A DNA stretch of 64,000 nt from Hordeum vulgare subsp. vulgare (taxonomy: Eukaryota > Streptophyta > Magnoliopsida > Poales > Poaceae): NCBI RefSeq assembly GCF_904849725.1, contig NC_058524.1, forward strand, positions 485,467,763 through 485,531,762, written 5' to 3'. Made by a program: the position numbers and the translations under genes. The notes under the pieces are model-generated. The model did not search any database, was not told the origin of the DNA, and saw only the letters and a program-made list of their open reading frames with translations. Numbering within the stretch: position 1 is the first letter of the stretch; each line of letters starts with the position of its first letter. This document shows positions 11,914-23,199 of this stretch, piece after piece.

Positions 11914-12446
11914 CATACCCTCAGGCCCGAGGGTGAACTACTCCCTCCTCGTCATGGAGACCGCCGGGATGATGAAGATGGCCTCCGGTGATGGTTTCCC
12001 CCTCCGACAGGGTGCCAGAACGGGCTCCCGATAGGTTTTTCGTGGCTCTGGAGGCTTGCGGCGAGGGAAATCCAAATCTTGGTTTCTTTCTGGGGGTTTT
12101 GGTATTTATAGAATTACTTGGCATCGGTCTCGCTTCAAGGGGACTCCCGAGGGACCCACAAGCCATGGGGGCACGCCTTAGGGGGGGTGCCCCCTAGGCT
12201 TGTGACTACCTCGGGCCTCCTCTCCGGTATATTTTGGCTCGAATATTTTTTATATTTTCCAAAAATATTCTCCGTAAATTTTTAGCCCATTTCAAAAACT
12301 TTTATTTCTACACAAAAACAACACCACGGTTGGTGTGCTGAAAACAGCCCCAGTGCGAGTTAGTTCCAATAAAATCATATAAAATTATTATAAACATGGC
12401 ATGAATAGTTCATAAATTATAGATACGTTGGGCACGTATCACCTCT

Positions 12447-13323
12447 CTCGGACGCATAACTCATGAGTAGAGACAGTCATAGTTACACACACAATTGGCA
12501 TATTTTAATTGAGTTTACTTCAAGTTTGCTATGACCGGGTGTTAAACAAAGTTTCGAAGTTGTCCCATAACCGCGGGCATGGCTTTTCCAAAGTTTTAAC
12601 CGTGCAGGGGGTGCCCCAACTAGTCCATGACAAACTACGACAAGCTGCATGGAATAACCTCAACCATGGAAGAATCGTAGTCTCCTTGGAAATTCCAATG
12701 GAAAACCTCAACCTCGAGATAGCCCAAAGTATCCTCGGAATCCCGTGCACCAGATGTTCGAGAAAGGTAAAACTAATCCAGAAAGGCCGCCTAACGTGTC
12801 GGCGATCCCGATAGGAGCCGCGTATCTCGTTCTCAGGGTACAACCGGATTGTCCAAACTTCTGGTAGGCCAAGCAAAAGTTGCCCCTGGCGGCCACTGGC
12901 GGTTGAAAGGTTGGGCCAACACTCATGAGGAGCACTAGCCCGAGGGTGATTAATTTTCCATGAGTGATCAATGCCCTATGAAAATATTATTAGTTGTTAT
13001 AAAACAAATAGTACCAATGTTGGGCCTTGAGAGAAGAGTTTTATCCCAAAAATAAAATCAAGGGGGTCCCCATAACAAGCCCAAACATGTTAGGAGCTCT
13101 CAATATGGAACGTAACATAGGTACACAAGTAACTAGGGTGGCAAAGGTGGAACAAAACACCAAGCTAGAAGGCCAAGCCTTCTACCTCTTACCAGGCATA
13201 TAGGTGCATTAAACTAGATAGCAATAATATGGTGATATATCAAGGAGCCCATTTTTTCACATGGAAGCAGCATGCATGTGCAACTACAACGCTATAAGAA
13301 GGGCTAACAATGCGGTAACATAG
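12447..13323. repeat. Right arm of the old interrupted repeat
   Basis: Continues 1-679 across the solo LTR G (TSD CCTCT at 12442-12446) and ends where element H begins at 13324. The last five bases, CATAG, could be the target site of H, but H's far end is lost so this cannot be confirmed. No gene; the short open frames on both strands are not supported. It looks like LTR or element-terminal DNA of an unassigned grass repeat. Confidence 0.4.
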
Positions 13324-14854
13324 TGATACGTCTCCGTCGTATCTATAATTTTTGATTGTTTCATGCCAATATTCTACAACTTTCATATACTTTTGGCAAC
13401 TTTTTATACTATTTTTGGGACTAACATATTGATCTAGTGCCCAGTGCCAGTTCCTGTTTGTTGCATGTTTTTTTGTTTCACAGATTATCCATACCAAACG
13501 AAGTCCAAACGCAATAAAAAACCTACGTGGATTTTTTTGGAATATTTATGATTTTTGGGAAGAAGAATCAATGCGAAACGACGCCCGAGGGGGTCACAAG
13601 CCCCCTAGCCACGGCCTGGGGGTGGGGCCACGTGTGGGAGGCTTGTGACCAATCCATAAGGTGGCTGGGGGCCTTCTTTCGCCGCAAGAAAGATAATAGC
13701 CGGAAGAAAATCATGTTAGAATTTCAGCCCAAGCGGAGTTATGGATCTCCGGGAATTTCAGAAACGGTGAAAGGAAGAATCTGGGAGCGCAGAAACAGAA
13801 GGACACACAGAGAGAGATCCAATCTCGGAGGGGATTTCGCCCCTCCATCGCCATGGAGACCATGGACCAGAAGGGAAACCCTTCTCCCATCTAGGGAGGA
13901 GGTCAAGGAAGAAGAAGAAGAAGGGGGGGCTCTCTCCCCCTCTCTCCCGGCGGCGCCGGAACGCCGCCCGGGACATCATCGTGTGACGGCGATCTACACC
14001 AACACCTCCTGTCATCTTCACCAACACCTCCATCACCTTCCCCCATCTATATTCAGCGGTCCACTCTCCCGCAACCTGCTGTACCCTCTACTTGAACATG
14101 GTGCTTTATGCTTCATATTATTATCCAATGATGTGCTGCCATCCTATGATGTGTGAGTAGACTTTCGTTGTCCTATCGGTGATTGATGAATTGCTATGAT
14201 TGGTTTAATTTTCTTGTGGTTATGTTGCTGTCATTTGGTGCCCATCATATGAGCACACGCATGTATCACACCATAGGGTTAGTAGTATGTTGGTAGGACT
14301 ATGTATTGGAGGTCAAGGGTGATAGAAGCTTCAACCTAGCATAGAAATTGATGCATATGGGATTGAAGGGGGACCAATATATCTTATTGCTATGGTTGGG
14401 TTTTACCTTAATGAACGTTAGTAGTTGTGGATGCTTGCTAATAGTTCCAATCATAAGTGCATAGAATTCCAAGTAAGGGATGACATGCTAGTAGTGGCCT
14501 CTCCCACATAAAACTTGCTATCGGTCTAGTAACATAGTCAATTTCTTAGGGACAATTCCGCAACTCCTACCACCACTTTTCCACACTCATTAAACTAACG
14601 TACTTGTTTCTACCAACCCCTAGTTTTTATTTATGTGTTCTTTCTTTTCTTGCAAACCTATCCTATCACTCCTACAAAGTACTTCTAGTTTCATACTTGT
14701 TCTTGGTAAAGCGAACGTAAAGTGTGCGTAGAGTTGTATCGGTGGTCGATAGAACTTGAGGGAATATTTGTCCTACCTTTAGCTCCTCGTTGGGTTCAAC
14801 ACTCTTACTTATCGAGAAAGGCTACAATTGATCCCCTATACTTGTGGGTTATCA
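13324..14854 (+). repeat. 5' LTR of element H
   Basis: 1531 bp from TGATACGTCTCCGTCGTATC to CTTGTGGGTTATCA. The end resembles the U5 end of elements A and B (GTTGGGTTCAACACTC... CCCCTATACTTGTGGG). A hairpin with arms GGTCACAAGCCCCC and GGCTTGTGACC lies at 13592-13650. Confidence 0.8.
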
Positions 14855-14865
14855 AGATCTTTTTC

Positions 14866-14883
14866 TACTGCCATTGCCGGGGA
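14866..14883 (+). other. Degenerate primer binding site of element H
   Basis: CTACTGCCATTGCCGGGGA lies 11 bases after the LTR, the same spacing as in A, B and C. It is a worn form of the tRNA-Asp complement; the last nine bases are intact. Confidence 0.6.
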
Positions 14884-14977
14884 ACAATAGCGTGGGGTGA
14901 ATATTCTCATGTGTGCTTGTTTGCTTTATCAGTAAGTAGATTTATTTGCTGTTCTAAGTTGTTCTCTCTCTTTAGTT

Positions 14978-16154
14978 ATGGATATGGAACACGAAATACC
15001 AAAAAAATAGGTGTACTTGCTACTCATGGAGATGGGGAACCTTCTAAAACCCTCGATGCTCGTTATGTGGAAAATATTATGCACTTCTTTAATAATCCTA
15101 AGAAAACCCCATTAAATTATATAATGGGATACACGTTGGATCAAGTGAATACTTTAGGGATTATCGCTTGACTCAAAAAGGGAAACTATTATGGGATCAA
15201 ATTCATATGTTGAAATGGTATGCTTGGGATCTATGCTTGAGATATGATATTACTTGTTGCTCTAGGATGAAGGCTCAACACCTTCCCTTTTCTTGTAAAT
15301 TTAATGCTAATGAAACCTTGGCTTCTTATGCTAATGGTATATATGATTACTATGATGTGGAACAAATAGAAGAGTTTGTTGCTTTTATGGGTGCTTATGA
15401 AATTGAAGCTCTGTTTAAAACGTGTGATGATAATGATGATGCTGCTTACCGATCTGAAAATTTGGTTATGCTTCGTTATTGGTATGCTAATTATGAATAT
15501 AATGCCCATATTTATCAATTCATGGAGAAATTCTACGCTGCCCATGAAGAGAGTAATATTTTGCAGGAAACTATGGAAGAAGAAAATGTTGAAACCGTGA
15601 GCTCATTAGATGAAAAAGATGACGAGGAGAGCGAAGAACAAAAGGAGAAAGAGCAGACTAGCTACCCGTGCCCACCTTCTAATGAGAGTAACTCTTCAAC
15701 TCAAACATTGTTTAATTCCCCTTCGTTCTTACCGAAGGATGAATGCTATGTTGATTGCTATGATCCCTTGGATTCGTTTCAAATATCCCTTTTTGATGAA
15801 CTTGATGCTTGCTATGATTGTGGCCATGATGCCAATATGAATGATGCTTATGAAGATGAACTTGCAATAGTTCCTTATGTTAAACATGAAATTATTGCTA
15901 TCGCACCCACTTATGATAGTCCTATTATCTTTTTGAACTCTCCCAACAACACTATATAGGAGAAGTTTGCTCTTATTAGGGATTACATAGATGGGTTGCC
16001 TTCTACTATCACACATGATGATTTTGATGAATATAATATGCATGTGCTTTCTGCTCCTACTTGCAATTATTATGGGAGAGGAACTACATCTCCACCTCTC
16101 TATGTTTCCAATACGATAAAATTGCAAGAAACTGCTTATGCTATGTTTACTTGA
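14978..16154 (+). pseudogene. Decayed element-specific ORF of element H
   Basis: Begins about MDMEHEIPKK, shifts frame in an A-run near 15002, continues GVLATHGDGEPSKTLDARYV, shifts again near 15150 and then runs open from 15168 to 15959. There a TAG interrupts, and the same frame carries on to a natural stop at 16154. The middle contains GKLLWDQIHMLKWYAWDLCL, followed by a strongly acidic segment (DEKDDEESEEQKEKE) and a tyrosine/aspartate-rich C-terminal half. I do not recognise a domain; it is neither gag with zinc knuckle nor polymerase. Position directly after the primer site suggests it takes the place of gag in this non-autonomous element. Function unknown. Confidence 0.6.
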
Positions 16155-17390
16155 TGTGGATGAATTGTTCTTTTATGACATGCCAATTCATAGGAAGAGA
16201 GTTAGACTTAGTCATTGCATGATATATGTTACCTTGTGCTCACTACTAAATTACAAATCATTGTTAATTAAAATTGGCTTTGATATACCTTGGGATCCGG
16301 GTGGATCCATTACTTGAGCACTTTATGCCTAGCTTAATGGCTTTAAAGAAAGCACTGCCTGGGAGACAACCCAGAAGTTTTAGAGAGTCATTTATTTATG
16401 TTGAGTGCTTTTATATAGTTTTAAAACAAAAAAGTATAGAGGGGGACTTAAAACGTGTTCAAAAAGAGAAGCAATTGAAAAGTGATGCATTGCGGAAGTG
16501 AGGGTCGACCTTGAACACTTGTGTTCATGCTCATGGATACAATGTAGAATTTTTCATGGAAGTTTCTCGCAAAAATAATTATCCCCTTGTACAATTCCAT
16601 TGTATTATAAAAATAATGTGCCAAGTAAAGCCTTTATGATTAGTTTGGGTGATAGTTGTTTAATCATGCTGAAAAAGACAGAAACTTTGTCCTCACGAAA
16701 TTATTTTTAATTCCTATCCAGAAAGAGATTTTGAGTTGATTCTTTTTTATGCCGATTGATATGCAAATTTACCTAATTTTCATAATTTCTTTCAGAATTT
16801 TTGCAGTAGCAGAAGTATGGTATAAGTTCATATTACTACAGACTGTTCTGTTTTTCACAGATTCTGTTTTCTATGCATTGTTCTCTTATTTTGATGAATC
16901 TATGGGTAGTATCAGGGGGTATGAACGATGGTGAAGTTGGATTACAGTATATATAATTCTAATATGAATTTGGAATGAGTTCACAACAGTACATAAAGTG
17001 GTGATTTACTTTATTATACTAACGGATCTCACGAAGGTTTTATTGAGTTTTGTGTGATTGATGTTTTCAAGTTTTGCGTGAGACCACGATGGATGAAGGA
17101 ATAAGGAGAGTCAAGAGACTAAGCTTGGGGATTCCCAAGGCACCCCAAGGTAATATTCAAGGAAGACTCAAGCGTCTAAGCTTGGGGATGCCCCGGAAGG
17201 CATCCCCTCTTTCGTCTACAAACTATCGGTAATTTTACTCGAAGCTATATTTTTATTCGTCACATGATATGTGCAAATGCTTGGAGCGTCTTTTGTGTTT
17301 ATTTATCCTTTTTATTTTATGCACCATGCTGGTATGAGATAGTCCTTGGTTGATTTATAGAATGCTGGTCAGAAGGACCTATGAAGTTAC
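16155..17390 (+). other. Non-coding 3' part of element H
   Basis: AT-rich with no supported gene. It includes AAAGCACTGCCTGGGAGACA (about 16348), a phrase I know as common in Triticeae Gypsy untranslated regions. Two AAGCTTGGGG polypurine-like tracts about 60 bp apart (17119, 17178) each precede a short GC-rich palindromic stretch. The end of recognisable element DNA is near 17390. Confidence 0.5.
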
Positions 17391-18480
17391 TCATATACCC
17401 ACATGACAAAAGGCGGACAAAAAAGGATATCAACTATTTTTCTTGAAAAAGGGCAATGGTCTGGTGGAAACAAAGATGGAAAGATGGAGGATATTGTGGA
17501 AATGCAAAAGACAGAACTGGCAAGGGAAGCTACTACCACAAAGGATGTCCTAGAAAGGAAAAAAATCACAAGATGAAGTAGTGGTAGTTGAACTATCAAA
17601 AGGTCTAGAATATGTTAATAGAGAATTTGTAGTTGATGCTAGTAAAACGGATCTTAGAAGTGATTGGTACACATACGATCAAACAGATTTTAGAGAGGAT
17701 ATGATGGAAAGCACACAATACCTATAAGAAAGAGTTGTGAAGGGATATGATAATTTTACACATTGTTGAGGAAATCGTTAACTAGTAACTACTCAGTTGG
17801 CTCACGCGTAGGTGGTTAATAGGCTAATCGGCAAGTTAATCGGGTGATTTATCAGTTAATCGGCTACTCGTTGACCCTACGAGTAGGGACTGAGCGGCAA
17901 GTTAACTTGTTAATCCAATGAATTCTTGAAGAGGGATTTTACATATAAGGTCCGTCATTCATTGCTTGAAAAAACTACTAGCAAAGTTTCCATCATGTGT
18001 GACACTAGGAAAGTGAACACGAAAATCTTGTGGGAGAACCTTAGAGATTTGAACATGGGCAAATATGGGTGGTGGATGAGGGAATAAGGAGGACATATAG
18101 GAACATGGGAGATATGAATATGATGGATAAAGTTGTGGGGAGAGTTAAAGTTAGGAATTTGGAGGCAATCCCACATATGGACCTAAAATTTCTTCTCCTG
18201 TATGCAATGCTAGTTTTAGTTACTATTTGAAACACTGCTCATGGAAAGTTTATTAGAGCTCTTCCTCGAGTACTTTTTTGCTATTAGATTTTGGTTAAAA
18301 CCACCCCAAAATTTCTAGACCTTTTAAAACTGAACTTTTTTGGATTTTAAGAGAGCATTTACATGTTGTAGTTATAGATGTTATGTGTGATGCATAGTGT
18401 GGAATTGTTATTTACAGAATTGGTGGCAAAATAGAGCTGGGAATATAGGAAAAACTGAAAGGATGGAAACTTAGCTATAT
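17391..18480. other. Unassigned DNA between element H and the LINE remnant
   Basis: No supported gene. The segment 17400-17570 could be a worn 5' part of the LINE that follows, but no motif proves it. At 17760-17900 there is a run of repeated GTTAATCGG / GGCAAGTTAA words. I see nothing else. Confidence 0.3.
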
Positions 18481-19235
18481 TTTGTTATATAAAAAAGAAA
18501 GGTTTTATTACAAAAGCTATAAATGATATTGATAGAGAAAGTGAATTGATAGGTTTAACAAGAGATAAGCATGTCTTAAGGAAAATTTGGGAGGAGGAGT
18601 TATGTAAAATTGACAAAGAGGAAGAAATCAAATGGTTACAGAGATCTAAAGAGAAATAACCATTATACGGAGATACTTTAACATCTTATTTCAGGTATAG
18701 GGACAACAGTAGGAAGAGGAAAAATATGATTATTTCTATTAAAAATATTACTAATATGTTATCCACTTCCATGGGGACAAGACCTTATTACTTTATGCTA
18801 CATATTTCTATACGAATTTATCTCGCACATAATGTAACTCTTGATATTGACGGTAGTGCTAGATAATGTTGATAGATATAATCTAGACATAGAGTTCAGT
18901 TTAGAGGAAACTAAAACTGTTGTTTTTGATATGAAACATAATTAAGCTTCTAGACCTGATGTTTTCCCTATATAATTTTATGAGAATTACTGGGATATTA
19001 TTGGTCTAAACTTGATAGATCTTTTGTGTGGTTTTAACAAAGGCAAGCTGGACTTAGCTAGATTTAATTATGTTGGTATGGCCCTCGCTCTCAAATGTGT
19101 TGATTCTCAGACCCTGCAACAATATAGCTCTTCAACAATATGTTTATTTGATGTGATCTTCAAGATTTTTTACTTCATAAAAGGGCCATTATAGTAGCAG
19201 AATTGATGGTAGCTCCTCTTCAATCAACTTTTATT
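18481..19235 (+). pseudogene. LINE (L1-type) reverse transcriptase remnant
   Basis: Non-LTR retrotransposon polymerase, heavily decayed and readable only by switching frames. Seen in order: IWEEELCKIDKEEEIKWLQR and SYFRYRDNSRKRKN (the segment just before the RT in plant LINEs), then ASRPDVFPI-FYENYWDIIG (family pattern KAPGPDGFPAEFYQ..W), LIDLLCGFNKGKLDLARFN and QYSSSTICLFDVIFKIFY (family pattern QYRPICLLNVxFKIF). The match stops at 19235, where the CACTA terminus CACTACTATAGG begins. The downstream RT half, with the F/YxDD box, is therefore displaced beyond the CACTA element or lost. Confidence 0.65.
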
Positions 19236-19880
19236 CACTACTATAGGATCCTGCTAACGCTACACTACAACCAGAGACCCTTCAACAAAATTGTGAGGAT
19301 GCATGAATCGCAGACTGTGTAGTTCTAGCTCTGTCGCTAATGAAACAAACTGTGTGCGATGGCCGTCCATCAAACACGATTTGGATAATAGTTGCATGTG
19401 TGATACGAAGCAAACAACTGGTATTTACAAACTATTTGTGATGAGGAAAAACAACACAAATGATTTAATAAACACACATGTGTACGACATACACTTAACA
19501 ATGTAGAACTGCTTGCGAAGATCCAGCGGTACCCAAGCGGTTATGCAGATCTGCATGTGTGCGATATACGACATACAGGTCATTCAGATGAACTATTTGC
19601 GCTGATCCAGAAGAAGAGAAACGGTTTGTCGTAACAAGGCATGTGTGATACTCTACAAACAGGTCGATAATAATCAGAATTGTGTGCCATAATTCTAGGC
19701 AACACATACGATTTGTTGTTCTGAATTGTGTGCTTGACAGGCCACACAGTGGAAGAAACAAATTATGCATGATAAGTGAATGATTACTCTCGAATCTATA
19801 CTCATCAACAGGGGAAACAAAGCTCAAGTGAAAATGAGCTCTACTTATTGATGTAGCTAGTAACAATCAAACAAAACCCC
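19236..19880. repeat. Terminal and subterminal repeats of CACTA element D
   Basis: After the terminus, short words such as GTGTGCGAT, CATGTGTGATA and TTGTGTGCCATAATTC recur in both orientations (for example about 19350, 19400, 19555, 19640, 19680). Such subterminal repeats are the usual transposase-binding region of CACTA elements. Similar words (ATCGCACAC, CCGTGTGCC) reappear at 49565-49620 and 50820-50900. Confidence 0.55.
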
Positions 19881-19883
19881 CAA

Positions 19884-20102
19884 TCATAATTGCAAACAAC
19901 AGAAGGCTAATGCGACAACTACAGCTACACATGCTAGTTCCTTCTTGTCTCTTTCTTTCATCTCTTGCCTTTGATAGATTCTTTCTTGCTTCATCATATT
20001 TATTGTACACTCCAGATCAGCCAGTTTCTTCTTCAACTTTAGGTTATCTTCCGCAACCTTGGTGATAACACTTTGAGCCCTGCTAAGCCATTTATCATCC
20101 AA
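19884..20102 (-). CDS. Small coiled-coil protein with C-terminal membrane segment, in CACTA element D
   Basis: 72 codons from ATG at 20102. Residues about 18-52 are rich in Lys, Glu, Leu and Asp in heptad-like spacing (ITKVAEDNLKLKKKLADLE), followed by KQERIYQRQEMKERDKKE. The last about 16 residues, ACVAVVVALAFCCLQL, form one hydrophobic segment suitable for a membrane anchor. Similar short C-terminal exons (coiled coil plus tail anchor) recur beside grass CACTA transposases, often behind a GRF-type zinc-finger exon. I could not find that exon upstream on the minus strand (20103-20700), so this may be a lone last exon. It runs opposite to the transposase gene. Function unknown. Confidence 0.5.
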   Translation of the reverse strand: MDDKWLSRAQSVITKVAEDNLKLKKKLADLECTINMMKQERIYQRQEMKERDKKELACVAVVVALAFCCLQL

Positions 20103-20387
20103 CCAATTAAGAAAGTCACAAGCTTCATATCCGTGTGAATGTTAATTAATCATAATGAGTGAGGGCATTAACTGAACTTAAAGGGTGAACTTAGCACTAA
20201 CCTCTACCGAACAACCAAGAAACCGTCTACCAATATCGAACCCCTCTGTCCATACATGTCAAGCGGGAATGTGTCCGTGCGCACAACTCATCTTTTAGTA
20301 CTTCTTCGTGGGCAAAACTCAGAATCAAACTCACGTTGCGGGAGTCTGCTGGAGTCATACGCTCGATCCGGCATTTGAACACTTTCC

Positions 20388-20421
<34 letters not shown>

Positions 20422-21503
20422 CAATTCATGACGGATTGAGTGAGCTTCTTGCTTTGGACACACTAAAAAGACGAGGAATGATTGGGACCTCACAAGACGA
20501 TTCAGATTCGTATTACACTGGCCTCATGATGACCTTTGGCAAGTGCTCGACAGTGACATCCGTTGTGGTGGCACCATCAATGGCGCTGCCAAGAGCGACT
20601 GTACGAACCGGAGCGGGTGCACTAAAACCATCAGCATCACTCGTCCACATTGCCCCAATGTCAGCATGACGCTAGGGAATTTGGGGGCTATATATTTGGA
20701 GGCTATTTATGGATTTGGGGAAGACAAGGAAGCTATAGGGATTTGGGGAAGATAGGGAAACCAAGAGCGACAAGGAAGTCGGGGAACTGTTTATCGCACT
20801 CTATTGTACACAACACATGGTTTCCTAAACCAAATTGTGTGAGATGGAAACATCCGTGATACACAGTTACCGTAACATGACAATTTTTGATGTGCTACCT
20901 GATACATATAGGGTGTTAAACAACCGCTCTCCGAAAACCCCAATTTTTTTTATGCTAATAGAGATGTGGGCGGCGACCGAGGAAATGGCTATCAGATAGT
21001 ATACAATCCCTGGTCGGTCGGCGATGTCAGCGTTATAGGAAGTCCATTCTTGATCGGTAAGAGACGGCGGTGTGATAGGAGGTCAATCCTCAGTCAGTGG
21101 TGGGAGATAGAGGAGGAACTCAATCATCGTGGTCGGCACCGACGTGAATAGAGCATGTCCCTTGCGGTTGTAGGTGGGAGAGTGGAGACCGGACTTCAGG
21201 TAGTTGCCCGGCTAAACTCTACTCATCAACCTTGCTATCTTGCCATGCCGCTGCTAATTAACTAAGGTATTATTTTCGTTGAGTATGCTAATTAAGATAT
21301 TAAATTCATATAAAGGAACTAGTGATGATAATATGTGTAAATTGACTAGTCATTGATTAGTGTCATCGTACAGCTGGATAACATTATGTAGCGCTCTCCA
21401 TAAATTTTGAAAATAAAATATTTTGATTTCTTCATGCATCTTTGTGCATCCATTAATCCATATTTTTTAATTACCCCTTGCTGGTGCAGATGGAACGATC
21501 TGA
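20103..21503. other. 5' region of CACTA element D before the transposase
   Basis: No supported gene on the plus strand. On the minus strand this would hold upstream exons of the 19884-20102 ORF, but I could not establish any. It contains a (GA)n run (20391-20419), short direct repeats of GATTTGGGGAAGA (about 20712-20755) and a GGTCGGCG/GGTCAATCC-rich stretch (20970-21140). A start ATG for the transposase region follows at about 21508. Confidence 0.45.
20391..20419. repeat. (GA)n microsatellite
   Basis: Fourteen GA units in a row inside the CACTA leader region. Simple slippage-prone repeat. Confidence 0.9.
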
Positions 21504-23199
21504 ATGAATGGGGGTCGGACAAGCTCAAGGTATGTGGATGGCATGCAAGAATTCATGGCTTTCGCTGAACGGACAAAGAAGAGAATTGGTGATCAAGATT
21601 ACGTCATGTGTCCATGCAAGGATTGTACCAATATGGTGTCACGTCCAATTGATTTGGTCGAGTTACACTTATACAAGGTGAGATTCATGGGTGGATACAC
21701 ACGATGGACTAGACACACTAAAGAGCCGGTTATGGATGAAGGTAACAATGTGCACGTCGGCAAGTTGCCAAACCCCGATCAGTGTCGCATGGGTGTTGAA
21801 TTTAACCTCGGGGATCGTACGTCAAGCTACACAAAAAACACTCGCATGCCAAAAACCACAAAGAAAAACCAAGAGTGTGAAGCAGAAGACACCAACCTTG
21901 ATGATATGCCAGATTTTGCTGCTATGATTATAGATTTCGAGGTCCCAGATGTAGATATAGCCGACTACAATAAGCGCCAACCATTGATGCAACCTCGAAG
22001 AAAGATTTTTATCAAGGTTGCAAAAATAAATATTCCGAGTTGAGTGTCACACTGTCAGTTCTCAGATTTAAACCAGAAAGCGGTCTATCAAACAAGGCCT
22101 TCACAGAGTTGTTGAGCCTTTTCAAATACATTCTTCCAGAAGATAATGTGCTCCCCAAAAGCACGAACAAAGCGAACAAAGTTGTTCGTCCATTTGAACT
22201 TGAAGTCCAGAAGATACACGCTTGTGTGAATGATTGTATGTTCTACTGTGGTGATGCTAGAGATTAGCATTCATGTCGCATATGCAAGCATCCATCATAC
22301 ATGCGCGGGAGAGCAAAGGACAAGTACAAAATGGACAAAGAGATCAAGACAGGAATTCCGTGTAAATTTGTTTGGTACTTGCCTATAATTCCAAGGTTGA
22401 AGCGTTTGTTTGCAAACCCTAGAGAGGCAAATAGGTTATGGTGGCATCATGACGAGCGAACTGCGGATAAATATATGAGGCACCCGAAAGATGGGGCTCA
22501 GTGGGAACAAATCACGGACATGTTTAAAGATTTTGCAAAGGATCCTAGAAATATATGGCTAGGGGAGTGTACTGATGGATTTAATCCATTTGGCGATGTG
22601 AACACCAAGCACAACACTTGGATGGTGCTTCTGTGCATATATAACCTTCCTCCCTGGTTATGTATGGAGAAAAAATACATCATGATGTCGATGATTATCC
22701 AAGGCCTAAAGCAACATGGGAATGATATAGACGTTTACTTTTAGTTACTGGTAGAAGAACCGCTCACATTGTGCGAGCCTGGTGTGAACTGTTATGATGC
22801 CTACGCAAAGGAGTTTTCCCGGCTACATGCATTCTTGCTGCACATCATTCAAGATATGACAGCATGAGGCAACACTTCGGGGCAGAAAACAAAGGGACCA
22901 GTAGGATGTGTCACATGCATGGGTAGGCCAACGAGTAGATTTCCTTCCAAATAGCCGCAAAACCATGTATTTGCATCACTGTAGGTTCTTAAGGAGAGAT
23001 TTGATGGTATGGTAGAGAAAGGAACGGGCCTAAGACCCTATGATCAGCAAGTAGTCCACAAACATGGTTAAAAAATTGAAGTTGTACTTGGCAAGGGATC
23101 CAGTTCGACCTAAAAAAAGCACCCATGAACCAAGTGTTTAAGAAGAAATTAGTGTTCCAAGAATTACCTTACTCGGAGTTCCTAAAGCCCCGATTGGAA
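21504..23199 (+). pseudogene. CACTA transposase of element D, N-terminal half (TNP2 type, decayed)
   Basis: The CACTA transposase cuts the element ends and reinserts it. Residues from 21504 give the transposase-associated domain (SSRYVDGMQEFMAFAERTKK, then CPCKDCTN and a GGYTRWTRH box), a putative zinc-binding N-terminal module. From 22040 the TNP2 core appears: SGLSNKAFTELLSLFKYILP, KIHACVNDCMFYCGD, IPRLKRLFANPREANRLWWHHDER, NIWLGECTDGFNPFG and WMVLLCIYNLPPWLCMEKKYIMMSMIIQG, which carry the RNase H-like catalytic region. Frame breaks occur near 22030, 22266 and 22742, with more stops up to 23100. The frame reaches KKLVFQELPYSEFLKPR at about 23190, where a foreign segment with metallothionein similarity begins. 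Confidence 0.85.

Larger units (their letters stand above)
680..12441 (-). mobile_element. Solo Gypsy-type LTR (element G), interrupted by element A
   Basis: Read on the minus strand this LTR starts TGATACGTGCCCAACGTATC at 12441 and ends at 680 with the inverted form of TGATGTCTAC. It is flanked by the 5-bp TSD CCTCT (675-679 and 12442-12446), with no internal domain, so it is a solo LTR left by LTR-LTR recombination. Element A (1781-11913) splits it; without A it is about 1.62 kb. A TATA-like CTATAAATA (minus strand, about 12105-12115) and a GC-rich hairpin (about 12155-12205) mark U3. The general style is that of Triticeae Athila-like families such as Sabrina or WHAM; the family name is tentative. 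The open frames inside it (for example 787-1014 minus and 1326-1766 plus) are not genes. Confidence 0.85.
13324..17390 (+). mobile_element. 3'-truncated Gypsy-type LTR element (element H)
   Basis: Has a 5' LTR (13324-14854), a degenerate primer binding site and one decayed element-specific ORF (14978-16154), then non-coding DNA with two AAGCTTGGGG tracts (about 17119 and 17178). There is no gag, RT or integrase and no 3' LTR; recognisable element sequence fades out at about 17390. It is a non-autonomous relative of Athila-like families, truncated at its 3' end. The right boundary is approximate. Confidence 0.7.
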
